Assembly (NCBI GenBank): GCA_000482145.1
Contig: AUXH01000038.1
Location: forward strand, 1 to 60,158
Source: Strigomonas culicis
Taxonomy: Eukaryota > Euglenozoa > Kinetoplastea > Trypanosomatida > Trypanosomatidae
Length of the DNA stretch: 60,158 bases
Reading direction: 5' to 3'
In this document: piece after piece, positions 19,601 to 28,100 of the stretch
Layout of the letters: the number at the start of each line of letters is the position of its first letter
Numbering within the stretch: position 1 is the stretch's first letter
Program-made: the position numbers and the translations under genes
Notes under the pieces: generated by a model
Database searches by the model: none
What the model saw: the letters and a program-made list of their open reading frames with translations, nothing else
Told to the model about the DNA's origin: nothing

Positions 19601-20949
19601 TGTACCGCGGCTCCTGGCGGGTCCGTCGTCCTGTCCCCACCACCCGCACGGCGGAGAAGCAGGGACAGCTCCGAGTGCTCCTCTTCGCTCTGTAGAACAG
19701 ACGACAGCGCGCTCGCGTTGGGGTTGTTGGGGTTGTGCGACACGCCATCCCATCGGTGCTTGGCGAGGATCGGGGTCGCCTGCAGGGAGGGAGCGTCGGC
19801 CGGCGCCGCGGCTGCCGCCTGCGCGACGCTGGCGAGCACCTGATCGATCAGGATGGACGAGGAGCAGGACACCTCGTCGTCCTCCGCCTCCCCCACCGCC
19901 GCCCGCGGCGCCGGCGTCGCGCGCACCACGAGGAGGCGCGTCAGCAGCCCCATCCCGCGCCGCTGCCGCCACTGCCGGAAGCAGCGACGCAGCCGCGCGG
20001 TATCGTGCCACACGGCGGCGTGCTCCTCACTCGCTGTCGTGTACACAAACGGAAGGAGCAGCGCGCGCACAAAGGGGTGCGCCTGCGCGCAGGCGGCCAG
20101 GTGCGTGGGGAAGGTCGGCGTGGCCGGCGGCACGGACGCATTGGCAGCATCCGGCTCCTGCCTGTGATCGGCACCGCGGAGGACCTCTGCCACGAAGCGG
20201 TCGAACGCGGCGGAAGCCGCCGGTGCGGTTGGCAGAGACAAACCAGAGGACGTGGTATCCGTCGCTACACGCAGCTGCGCCTCGATGGAGCCGGCTTCCG
20301 CAACCAACGCCAGTGCGGAAGGCTCCCAACAGTCGTCGCGACTACCGCCGTACTTGTCTTGCATAAATGTACGCAAGTAAAGGGAGGCGCTGGACGCGAA
20401 GGACACGTGCGCGGTGTAGTAGCGCTCCACCTCTGCCAAGAGCTGCTCCTGCCGATGGCCGGCGGCCGCGCGGGAGCTGCGCAGCGGGCACGCCAAGAGA
20501 TGCAGCGCCGTCAGCAGGACCACGCGGTGACTCGTCTGCAGCACCGCCAGCGCGGCCTCTTCACCCAGGAAGAGACCGTCTGCAGCGGCGGAAAGCGGCG
20601 CGGACGCGGAGGGGCTGCTGTGTCGGTGCGTCGGCCGCGGTGTGAAGAAGCTAGAGACGTCGCGCCGCTCGTGCGTCGTGTCGTCGACAAGAGAGTGCTG
20701 AAGTTGGGCGGAGAGGGGTGCAGCGGCTAACGTGTGATCCACACGGAGCACCGAGGTGGTGGCGGGCAGGTGTGCTTCCCCTGCTGCGCCTCGCACACCA
20801 GCGCCACCCGCGTCCACCGCAAGTAGGTAGCGAAGGGCGAGCATCACCTTGGCCGCTTGGGCGAGAATTGCCTGGAGCAGAACCATGCTCGTGCCCTGTA
20901 ACATCGGCAGTGGGTCCGCCCCAGCCGCCACAAGGCTACTCAAATTCAT
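16627..20949 (-). CDS. Sfi1-like centrin-binding repeat protein, 1440 aa
   Basis: A probable centrin-binding scaffold of the basal body or flagellar base. At least eleven copies of the Sfi1-type motif (hydrophobic residue, aromatic, two residues, Trp, then basic residues) are visible: LRRCFRQWRQRR near residue 320, then a denser array from about 600 to 1010 including AVFYHWRDRR, SCFSRWRQAT, VCWARWKRKW, RCFATWRRER, RCLDRWKARW, DCFQRWKQRA, KRCFRIWRDR and KAFYHWRAAY. In yeast and animals such long helices bind one centrin per repeat and organise spindle-pole bodies or centrioles. The N-terminal 300 residues are Ala/Leu-rich and helical; the last 400 are Pro/Ser/Thr-rich, basic and probably disordered. 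The start is the ATG just 22 nt downstream of a strong acceptor. The family assignment rests on repeat pattern, not overall identity. Confidence 0.8.
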   Translation of the reverse strand: MNLSSLVAAGADPLPMLQGTSMVLLQAILAQAAKVMLALRYLLAVDAGGAGVRGAAGEAHLPATTSVLRVDHTLAAAPLSAQLQHSLVDDTTHERRDVSSFFTPRPTHRHSSPSASAPLSAAADGLFLGEEAALAVLQTSHRVVLLTALHLLACPLRSSRAAAGHRQEQLLAEVERYYTAHVSFASSASLYLRTFMQDKYGGSRDDCWEPSALALVAEAGSIEAQLRVATDTTSSGLSLPTAPAASAAFDRFVAEVLRGADHRQEPDAANASVPPATPTFPTHLAACAQAHPFVRALLLPFVYTTASEEHAAVWHDTARLRRCFRQWRQRRGMGLLTRLLVVRATPAPRAAVGEAEDDEVSCSSSILIDQVLASVAQAAAAAPADAPSLQATPILAKHRWDGVSHNPNNPNASALSSVLQSEEEHSELSLLLRRAGGGDRTTDPPGAAVQGAVVKANDSPPPPLMRTAIRYGSSTKQPMGGAQVEDAGAAAPPTPPPREAADTKSDATRVAESGGGDRADRAHDAVGNKEVSLVHTQTQTAVADRSPTCRSLRPTLEEAMDQSSSHTRADINDSNFDGALQVYRQQTVTQKEGKGERKLQLQRAVFYHWRDRRLYTRLAVAYMRKRAAERQVQCVWHHWLHLYSSHRERAKGTEMDVTCAAWLLRKEQESFTSCFSRWRQATQVRGFQRATLGRRAWQHMRRALQLRWCQRRLSTVDPVAAMDQSSVSVTLEESLWPSPVGNNGDRGDVLRTPREANRKWVPVLSLLTNHNPSQLVHVCWARWKRKWQQQAADRWQAALARRHVLQQWRAKTAYQHAVVAKADAQRDRMLLRRCFATWRRERQARGAVAPAACAGAARHRLRTSMDRWLRRYEVRVLYRACEENLHSLLQRNTMQRCLDRWKARWEMRNKEAEWTAQRDQNVLTDCFQRWKQRAELEVILKHDMLEFAESLYFSFLEKRCFRIWRDRRYRVRVLEWQQAEQRRREAVADGFYAQRCAAKAFYHWRAAYVLRRHHQVDARRRLPPGLNATTARLLVDDANRNLEGVAKSRRPDQPSHAPHAAAVAAAPRGGSSGLLGAERLLWETTRARAAQQTQTRAAATAPLAHRAARRRSPLTTTPLSAEEKVVVVETKEEKENGDVVRRRNVFHTALGPLDGSELHNSETAVAAKPSGRDPPAWYSHITGSLYQGYETRERKNAPLPQHAPESPAQPPGATPGARRTARHALSVPLRADGLNVSAALHSPQRVAPSAEETAPPPAPTEQKGTNKRTKPVRAAHRPEDLSARYAAPSPRVGPRAATIGAKAGLRPASSGGSNSATTTAANSVQEPRQTSHTMRPTISSLNRAAAAARPRPHGGKMKQHPPGDARAHPQRSPTKAQTTPPPSTGIHVVAVTPPARPPQLFTRSPPSSIALALTPIERSPGTSVAEGGAVYRSLSTADLC

Positions 20950-21474
20950 GGCGAGACGGTTATACTAAGTCTAGATGAAGAGCGTAAAAAAAAAAAGAAC
21001 TCTCTATAAATTGTTATGATACAACTCTATTTTTGCGGACGTGCAAGTGTACTTGTTTTAGTATTATCAGTCTTTTCTATTTTTTATTTTAGGTTTGAAT
21101 GTACTTCTACATGAGAGTAATTGAATCAGATAGTACAGAGAGAAGTGAGAGGAAAAAAGAAGAAATGTGAGTCGAATAATGGTAAGAAGCTACCCTTTTG
21201 GTATCACGTAATCCAATTTAATGGATCAAAGGGATTTTTTCCTTTTTGTGCTGTCCATATACAAATCAAGCATGCAACGAAATGAAGTAATAATAAAAAG
21301 AGCATTGCTAATAGCGCAGCATGGTATTTTTGTCGTTTTTCTTTTGTTCTTCATGTGGTTTACCATGTTCACAAAAGCAAGAAAAAAAAAGAAGTATACA
21401 ATGGGGAAATGCGTTGAATACATAGAGTATCGGGAAGTGACGAATTTAAATAGGCATGGCTTCACACAACATAT
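20950..21474. other. Intergenic region, 525 bp
   Basis: Short 5' UTR of the Sfi1-like gene, then the 3' UTR of the 1039-aa gene. AT-rich with A/T runs; no gene seen. Confidence 0.6.
20971..20999 (-). other. Predicted spliced-leader acceptor of the Sfi1-like gene
   Basis: T-rich run, then ACGCTCTTCATCT and AG at 20971-20972; a second AG is at 20965-20966. The 5' UTR would be only about 15-21 nt. Confidence 0.7.
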
Positions 21475-24400
21475 TCAAATAATGTACAAACGGGTCGTCG
21501 AATGAATGGAGTAGAAGGAGTGGGAGGGGCCGCAGGGACAGAGATACACATCATAATCTTTACTAACGTCTACAGGAGGCCTTTCGTTTCTTTCATCTTC
21601 GTCCTCTTCCTCCTCCTCCTCCTCCTCCTCCTCCTCCCCAAGCACAACTGCCGCATCGACAGACGCGCTGAGATCGGTTTCTACGTCAGCCTCGTCATGC
21701 TCTTCTTCCTCTCCTTCCTCCGCTTCTTCTGGTGGTTCTTCCTCCGTCACGTTTTCTCCCTCTTCCTCAGCGCTCTGGAGCCCGCTTTCTTCCTCCCCTC
21801 CTGTCTCTGCCTCTGCCTCTGCCTCCTCCTCCTCCTCCTCTCTTCCTTCTTCCTCTTCTACCGCAGGGGGAGTGCGCAGTGGCACAGGCGCGCTCGGCGG
21901 GTGCAGCGGCAGCACGATTTCTGGACCCGCGACCGAGTGCACCATGTCACTAGGGTGGGGGCCACCGCTGTTGCCGGTGGCTCCGCGGTGGGCTTCGCCT
22001 CTGCGGTGCGCCTCGGAGGACATGAGGGAGAGGACGAGGCGGTTGAGCCTTCCGGCCGGGTGCGGGGCCCCCTCCACGAAGGAGAGGGCATTGAGGCGCG
22101 CGAGCATGTGGGACTGCTCCACAAGGTCCAAGGAGAGGATCCGCGCCAGCGTGTTGGGGTACGCGTTCATGAGGGCCTGCAGCGAGAGCAGCGCCCCGTT
22201 CGGGAGGATGAGCGCCATCGTCGAAAGGCTCTTCCGCTTCGTCTCGATACGCTGGATGAGATTCGCAAAGGCGTCTGCGACGTCGCCGTCCTCGTCGCTG
22301 GGAGAGCTGCTGGTCGAGGAGGGGGTGGCGTGGCGGCTGCGGTCCCGTGGGTTCGACGCGCCAGCCTCGCCCGCTGCCGCGGCGGCGCTCTCGTCTAGTG
22401 CTCGCGCCTTCGCGGACCGGATCTTCCGGATGAGCTGCGCCGGGACCACGCCGGCCGCATCTGCCGCCCTCCGCTGCTTGTTGTACCTTTGCTGCACGCG
22501 GTAGTATTTCTCACAGATCCAGTGCGCGCTCTCCGCGCAGAGCGACTTCACAAGACAGACGTTGAGTGGGCAGTCTCCTGTGAAGAGAGCGAAATCGCCG
22601 CCAAGATCATCGTCCGCATGGGATGCGGCGTCGTGCCGCCTGCTCGGCGCCGTCTTGTGGTCCTCTAGGAGGATCCCCTCTTGTGGACAGACAAACCGCG
22701 TCGTGTGCTTGAGCGACACAACTTCGCTGTTAAAGATGTCCTCCGCCGCGTGGAGCTCCTCGGCGCTGAGCGCGTGCACGGCGGGGTGCTGGAGGCGCTT
22801 CTTGTCGAAGGGGAGGCCGTGCCGCCGGCAGTGGAAGTACAAGGTGCGCGTGAGAAGCTCATCCGCGATGAGGCGGAGCATGGCGTGGTCAAACGCCGCG
22901 TCCTGCGACTGGGTGTGCAGCAGCTTGACCGGCAGCGCCGCCATGCGGGACAGCACCACGTAGTCGTAGAGCTTTCGATCGTCATGGAGGATGTGCGGCG
23001 GGATGGGCGCCGCCGCCTCGCCCGTGCTCGCCGCGGTGGCGCTGCCGCTCACCGGTGCCTCACGCGTCTCCACATCACTCGTGTTCGCGCGAAGGTCATG
23101 GGAGGGCCTGTGTGAGTAAGTGCCCTGCCGCACGGCCCGCTCCACGACCAGCCGCTCGATGTACTCGTCCTTCAGATAGATCGCCGTCGCGATGACGCGC
23201 GCGGCGAGGTCCGGCAGCGGCGCCGCCGCCGCGGCGGTGGGGTCGACATGGCTCCCGCGCGGGTACGCGGCGCCGCTCGCGCTGGCCTGCAGCGCGACAG
23301 GGCTGCCGTAGGCAGATCCGGCGTGTGTGCGCGCCGGCGTAGACGGCAGGGCGGCGAGCGACAGCCGCGGCGCGGACGCGCCGGGGTGTGGGTGCCCGTC
23401 CGACGTGGCAGACGACAGCGCCGCGGCGCTGGGCTGCGTCGGGGGCGTGCAAGGCAGCGGGTGGCTGTGCGACTGCGAGCGGGCGCACCCCGCCGCGTAG
23501 AAGCAGGGGAACCACAGGAGCGCGATGTGGTACTGCGCGGCCACCTTCCGCGCCGTCGCCGTGCGCCGCGTGTCGATGAGGTACTGCACGAGCTCCATCT
23601 GCACCAGCAGCTGCTCGCGCGCCGCGGCGTACTGCTCGCCCTTCACCGCGTAGGGCAGGTGCGCGGGGCACACGTCGGAGAGAACGTGCGGCGCGCTGCT
23701 GCCGTGCACCGGCGGGGCCGGGGAGGGCGCGTCGAGCAGGGCCTCCGTCGGGCTGGCCGTCGGCAGCGGCGCGTGCGGCACGCCGCGACGGAAGTCCTCG
23801 CCCACCTCGTGCGCGGCGGCTGCCGTCCCGTCGCTCTCCGAGGTGGTGCGCGGGCTGCGCGGCCGGTGAAGGCGGCCGGCCGCCAGTTCAAATAGCGTCT
23901 TGTCCGCGTCGTCCGCGACCGCACCGGTCGTCGCGGCGTCCCGGCGGTGGTGCAGCTGTTTGTCGATGTGCAGCTGCGCTCCGGTGGCCGTGTCTCGGAT
24001 GGTGCACAGCGTCTGCTTTCCTTCCTCCGGAGGCGTAGCGGAGTCCTGCTCGTCCTTCTTCGGTGTCTCCGCCGTCACGGGCTTGGGGTCCCTGTGCTCG
24101 GCGGCGGAGGCCTCCGCAACGAGCTCCAGTGCCTTTTCGATCACATGCGCGTTGCCGGCGCCGGGCCCGGTGGCGCCGCCGCGCAGCAGCAGCTGCGCTT
24201 GTAGGAGAAAGAGCTGCCAGTCGTGCCACAGCAGATGGTGAAGCGTCTCCACGTGGGCTTGGTACTGGGTGAGAACGGTGGTCACGCGGACCGCAATCTT
24301 TTCAATCGACTGCGCCGCCAGCGCGAGGCTCGGGCTCTCCGTCTCACGCTTCTTCAGCTGCGCGAGGGCGGCCTTCACGGGATGCAGCTCTTTCTGCACC

Positions 24401-24594
24401 TTCACCACGTGCCGCATGCGGTCGGCTGCCTCCTGTACCGCGTTCATGCCGGGGCCCCCCGGCGCCGCAACGGGCGGCATCGTCGTGAAGGTGGGGTACG
24501 TGTGGAAGCTCGTTGGCGTGTGGTGCGTGGGGTGTGCGCTGCTCATGCTCTGCGGCGTGTGGGGGCCGACGTTGGGAGTGGCGGGTGAGGCCAT
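21475..24594 (-). CDS. Possible MAEA/Fyv10-like CTLH-complex protein, 1039 aa
   Basis: The start is the Met of MASPATPNV; the frame is open upstream but has no ATG there. Helical segments follow the N-terminal 50 residues. Around residues 330-352 the sequence MELVQYLIDTRRTATARKV resembles a LisH motif. Near residue 796, MALILPNGALLSLQAL resembles the MxLPNGxVYxxxxL core of the degenerate RING in MAEA/Fyv10 (Gid9), part of the GID/CTLH ubiquitin ligase; a CP-x2-C-like Cys cluster lies before it (DCPLNVCLVKSLC). Long Ala/Pro/Ser/His insertions separate the blocks, and the protein is over twice the usual 400 residues of MAEA. The last 130 residues are a Glu-rich acidic tail ending in a short hydrophobic peptide. 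The CTLH assignment is tentative; the safe call is hypothetical protein with acidic tail. Confidence 0.45.
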   Translation of the reverse strand: MASPATPNVGPHTPQSMSSAHPTHHTPTSFHTYPTFTTMPPVAAPGGPGMNAVQEAADRMRHVVKVQKELHPVKAALAQLKKRETESPSLALAAQSIEKIAVRVTTVLTQYQAHVETLHHLLWHDWQLFLLQAQLLLRGGATGPGAGNAHVIEKALELVAEASAAEHRDPKPVTAETPKKDEQDSATPPEEGKQTLCTIRDTATGAQLHIDKQLHHRRDAATTGAVADDADKTLFELAAGRLHRPRSPRTTSESDGTAAAAHEVGEDFRRGVPHAPLPTASPTEALLDAPSPAPPVHGSSAPHVLSDVCPAHLPYAVKGEQYAAAREQLLVQMELVQYLIDTRRTATARKVAAQYHIALLWFPCFYAAGCARSQSHSHPLPCTPPTQPSAAALSSATSDGHPHPGASAPRLSLAALPSTPARTHAGSAYGSPVALQASASGAAYPRGSHVDPTAAAAAPLPDLAARVIATAIYLKDEYIERLVVERAVRQGTYSHRPSHDLRANTSDVETREAPVSGSATAASTGEAAAPIPPHILHDDRKLYDYVVLSRMAALPVKLLHTQSQDAAFDHAMLRLIADELLTRTLYFHCRRHGLPFDKKRLQHPAVHALSAEELHAAEDIFNSEVVSLKHTTRFVCPQEGILLEDHKTAPSRRHDAASHADDDLGGDFALFTGDCPLNVCLVKSLCAESAHWICEKYYRVQQRYNKQRRAADAAGVVPAQLIRKIRSAKARALDESAAAAAGEAGASNPRDRSRHATPSSTSSSPSDEDGDVADAFANLIQRIETKRKSLSTMALILPNGALLSLQALMNAYPNTLARILSLDLVEQSHMLARLNALSFVEGAPHPAGRLNRLVLSLMSSEAHRRGEAHRGATGNSGGPHPSDMVHSVAGPEIVLPLHPPSAPVPLRTPPAVEEEEGREEEEEEAEAEAETGGEEESGLQSAEEEGENVTEEEPPEEAEEGEEEEHDEADVETDLSASVDAAVVLGEEEEEEEEEEEDEDERNERPPVDVSKDYDVYLCPCGPSHSFYSIHSTTRLYII
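21603..21637 (-). repeat. Poly-Glu coding repeat (GAG)n
   Basis: Near-perfect GAG codons in the acidic tail of the 1039-aa protein; several shorter Glu blocks follow between 21700 and 21870. Confidence 0.9.
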
Positions 24595-24744
24595 CGCGGC
24601 GGTCCGGCAGAGTACGAAATATTGATATATATATATGTAAAAAGGATGATAAATGATTAAAATATCCGAAACAGACAAATAAATTGAACTCGAAAAACAA
24701 CAACAGGTGAGTGATAAATTCTAGTATATATCGATACGACGTAC

Positions 24745-24776
24745 CTATGTATAAGAGAGGGAGAGGAGAAGACATT
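24745..24776 (-). other. Predicted spliced-leader acceptor of the 1039-aa gene
   Basis: Transcribed strand TCTTCTCCTCTCCCTCTCTTATACAT ends in AG at 24745-24746; the 5' UTR would be about 150 nt with no earlier ATG in the coding frame. Confidence 0.6.
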
Positions 24777-24867
24777 TTTTTTTTGTAAAGCATGAAAACA
24801 AATAAAAAGTTGTTGCTAGTAGAAGAAATAGTGCGTTCACACTTGTAGTCACTCTCTTTTCCAAAAG

Positions 24868-24888
24868 TATATATATATATATATATAT
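24868..24888. repeat. (TA)n microsatellite
   Basis: Ten TA units in the spacer upstream of the 1039-aa gene. Confidence 0.9.
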
Positions 24889-24920
24889 CAATTAGTATAT
24901 ATGTGGTTAATCATTATTAT

Positions 24921-24934
24921 TAGTGATATCACTA
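24921..24934. repeat. 14-bp perfect palindrome
   Basis: TAGTGATATCACTA, in the probable 3' UTR of the 2929-aa gene about 235 nt after its stop. Could be chance in AT-rich DNA. Confidence 0.5.
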
Positions 24935-25167
24935 TGGTAGGTGGGAAAAAAAAGTTCTATAGACTGTATTAAGGAAATAACAACAACAAACAAACAAATC
25001 ACCTACACTACATTTATGTAACAAGTTATCATAATTGTCTATCTGCAAAACAACCGAGGAAAAAAATGTTATAATCTGCTTATATTAATTAAAAATGTCT
25101 ATAAGTTCCTTTTTCTTTTCTACAACTTCCAATTACATTACAGTACTTTTTTTATTATTATCTTTTC

Positions 25168-28100
25168 TCAGTTATCCGAAATCAGGTCCAAAAGATTTTT
25201 TATCGTGCGCAGCGTATTCGCGGTCTCTATTTTAGCGCAGCGAACCATTTCATCGAGCGTGTTCAAGTCCTCCTTGAACAGGATGTGGTACAGCGAGGGG
25301 GAGGCGCTGCTGCTGCTGCTGCCACTGGCCAGCTGCCGCGGCGCGGTGACAACAGCGCCCGTCGGCTCCGGCCGCTGCAGCACCACAGGCGCTTCCATCT
25401 GACGCATGTAGCTGCCGATCGTGCGGTTGCCGTCCGCGTCCGCGCCGGTGTCGTACCTCGCCCGGTCGCTGCCCGGTGGGCCTGCGGTGGGTGCGGTGCG
25501 CGCGAGGCCGCCACCGCCCGCCGCGGCCGCCGGCGGCCGTCTGCTCTCCGCGCCCAGCTGCGGCGTCGAGGGGACGCTGCCGCGGCCGGTGGGGTTCGCG
25601 GGACCGGCCGAAAAACCGTTGAGGCGGCCGCCCAGCGCGCCGTGGTCGCCGCCGGAGAAGTGCGGCGTCGGCGGCGTGGTCGGCGTGGACTCACTCGGCG
25701 GTGCGCCGTGCGGCGGCGCGGTCGCGCCGCCGCTGCCGCCGATGACCAGCGTCGTGTGCGCCTGCAGGTCCCACGCGGCGGCGCCGGGGGCCGACCGCAG
25801 GCCGTGCGTCTCGACGTAGCGCGCGGCGCACATGCCGCGCAGCGCGCACCCGTGGTCGAACTCGAAGAGGGCGTAGAGCGTCTCCTTCGTGCGGAGCAGC
25901 ACGCGCCGGAAGTCGGCCAGCGGCAGCGCGCGGAGGTAGGCGAGGTAGTTCGCGTTCGCCTTCCTCTTCGCGTCGCGGACCATGTCCTCGTGGCTGCTCC
26001 ACGTCGTCAGCGACGTGCTGTTCGCCGTCTTGTCCGTGAAGCTCGGCAGCGCGATGGTGTGCAGCAGGCACACGAGCGCGTTCAGCGCATAGACGTAGTG
26101 CAGGGTGCGGTGCAGGTACAGCGGGTGGAGGGGCAGGTACTGCGCCGGCGCCGGCGCGTCCCCACTGGCCCCCGCGCGCGCCTGCTGCCCCTCGTCGTAC
26201 GGGACAACGCTGCGCTGTGGCGCGGGCTTGGGCGAGGCGGCGGCGCTCTTCTCCTCGCCGGCGGGCGTTTCAGGCTCGCGACTCTGGGACCGGCGGCTGC
26301 CACGGTGCGCGCCGCCGCGGTGGTGCGTCTTGTGCTTCACCAGTTCGAGCGTGTCATTGACATTCTTGTGGTCCGCGAACGTGGCCCCCTCCGTGCTGCG
26401 CGGCGCCGTGATGTACTGCAGAATGCTGCTGTTTACATTCTCGAGGACGCGCACCACGTGGCCAATCTTCTGCCCGTCGCTGCGGATCTGCGCGTGGTAG
26501 TAGGCGCTGTCCCCACCGCCGCCGGCGCGCGGCACGGAGGCGCTGTGGTTGCCGAACTCCGCGCGGAGCAGCAGGTGCGACAGATGCTTCACTGTCAGCG
26601 CAATGAGGTCCTTCTGTTTGTTCGACATGGGGTCCGTGCCGGCGCCCCGGTAGCCGCCCCCGCGCACGTCCGCCTCCAGCGCGCCATGGCCACCGTGCGG
26701 CCTCCACTGGCCCACGGGCTGCGGCTCACCCGCGGCGAGCGGCAGCGGCGGCGTGCGCTGCAGCGCGCTGCTCGAGAACGCGACGAGCAGCGAGGTGAGG
26801 TCGAGCTCCAGCACGAGCTCGCGGCAGGCCTCCGCCATCTGGTAGGACGAGTCGCTCAGCAGCTCGAAGAACTGGGTCAGCTCCGCGTAGAGCTGGAGCG
26901 CGAAGGTGTCGGACGTCGCGAACGGCTGCTCCGACTGCGGGCGGCCGTTCGCGAGCTGCAGGACGAAGTCGATCACCTGACGCCGCTGGCGCGCGAAGGT
27001 CTGCAGCTTGCCCTCCAGGTACTGGTGGACGCTCGCCACGTAGGCGCGCATGTCGGCGGACGGCGTCGTGAGCGCGGCCGCGGCGACGTCGGGGTCGACG
27101 AGCAGCGTGCGGCTGGCCAGCAGGTTGAGCCATTGCAGGGAGCTGAAGAGGAGGCGCACGAGGACGTAGAGGTTGGACCCGAGGCGCGTGCTCAGATCGG
27201 GCTGCTGCTCCACGTTGGCCGCGCCACGGTCACCGGGCTGGAGGGCATGCGGGCCCACGTTCGAGCCCGACCATGGCGCCTCCGCGCCGTGGTGGTGGGA
27301 GTGGAGGTGGGCGTCGCCGCTGAGGTGGCTGTACGGGTACTGGAAGCCACACACACAGCTCTTCGCCAAGATCTCCGACGCGTAGGTCCAACAGTAGAGG
27401 TTGATGACGCGATCCAAGATGGCCGGCTCTGAGAGAATAACGTAGGCGTAGGCGCTGTGGTGGCAGATGGCGGACAGGAGCTGGAACACGGCCTCCACGA
27501 GCCGCAGCACGGCGGGCTGCCCTTGCACGTCGACGCGGTCCTTGTTCTCCTGCAGAAAGTAAAGCTTCACCTGCTCGTCCACGCAGTCAAGGAGGGACAG
27601 GAGCGTCTGGTACGGGAGCGCGCCCAGGCGGCGGCGGCTGCCACCGGCGGTGGCGGTCGTCAGCGCGGTCGCGAGCGCCGGGCTCGCGCGCTCGCCGTCG
27701 CCCGGCCCCACCGCGTAGTAGATGGTTTCCTGCGACTCGCAGAAGGCCGCGCGCATGGTGGGCGACACCTCGACGAGGCGCACCAGCAGCTGCAGCGCAC
27801 GCAGGCGCAGCTCGTGGGACTCGTCCGGTGTCAGCTCCTTCGTGACCGCGCTCGTCGTCGTCTTGTGGTGAAGCACCGCGTTCGCGTTGTTCTGCGAGCT
27901 CGCATGCGCATGGCCGGCCGCGGTGCTCGTGCCGCTGCCGCCGTCCTCCGTGCTGGTGTAGTAGCGGTTGCCGCCGTGGGCCGTGGACTGGAGAAGCGTG
28001 GTGTGGCCATTCGACGAGGGCTTCGCGCCGGTGGGGTTCGGCAAGTCGCGCACGATATCGGTGGCCAGAATCTTGAGAAGGACCTCCTTCGCGCGGCACA

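Larger units (their letters stand above)
24595..25167. other. Intergenic region, 573 bp
   Basis: 5' UTR of the 1039-aa gene (left) and 3' UTR of the 2929-aa gene (right). Contains a TA microsatellite and a 14-bp perfect palindrome; no gene. Confidence 0.6.
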
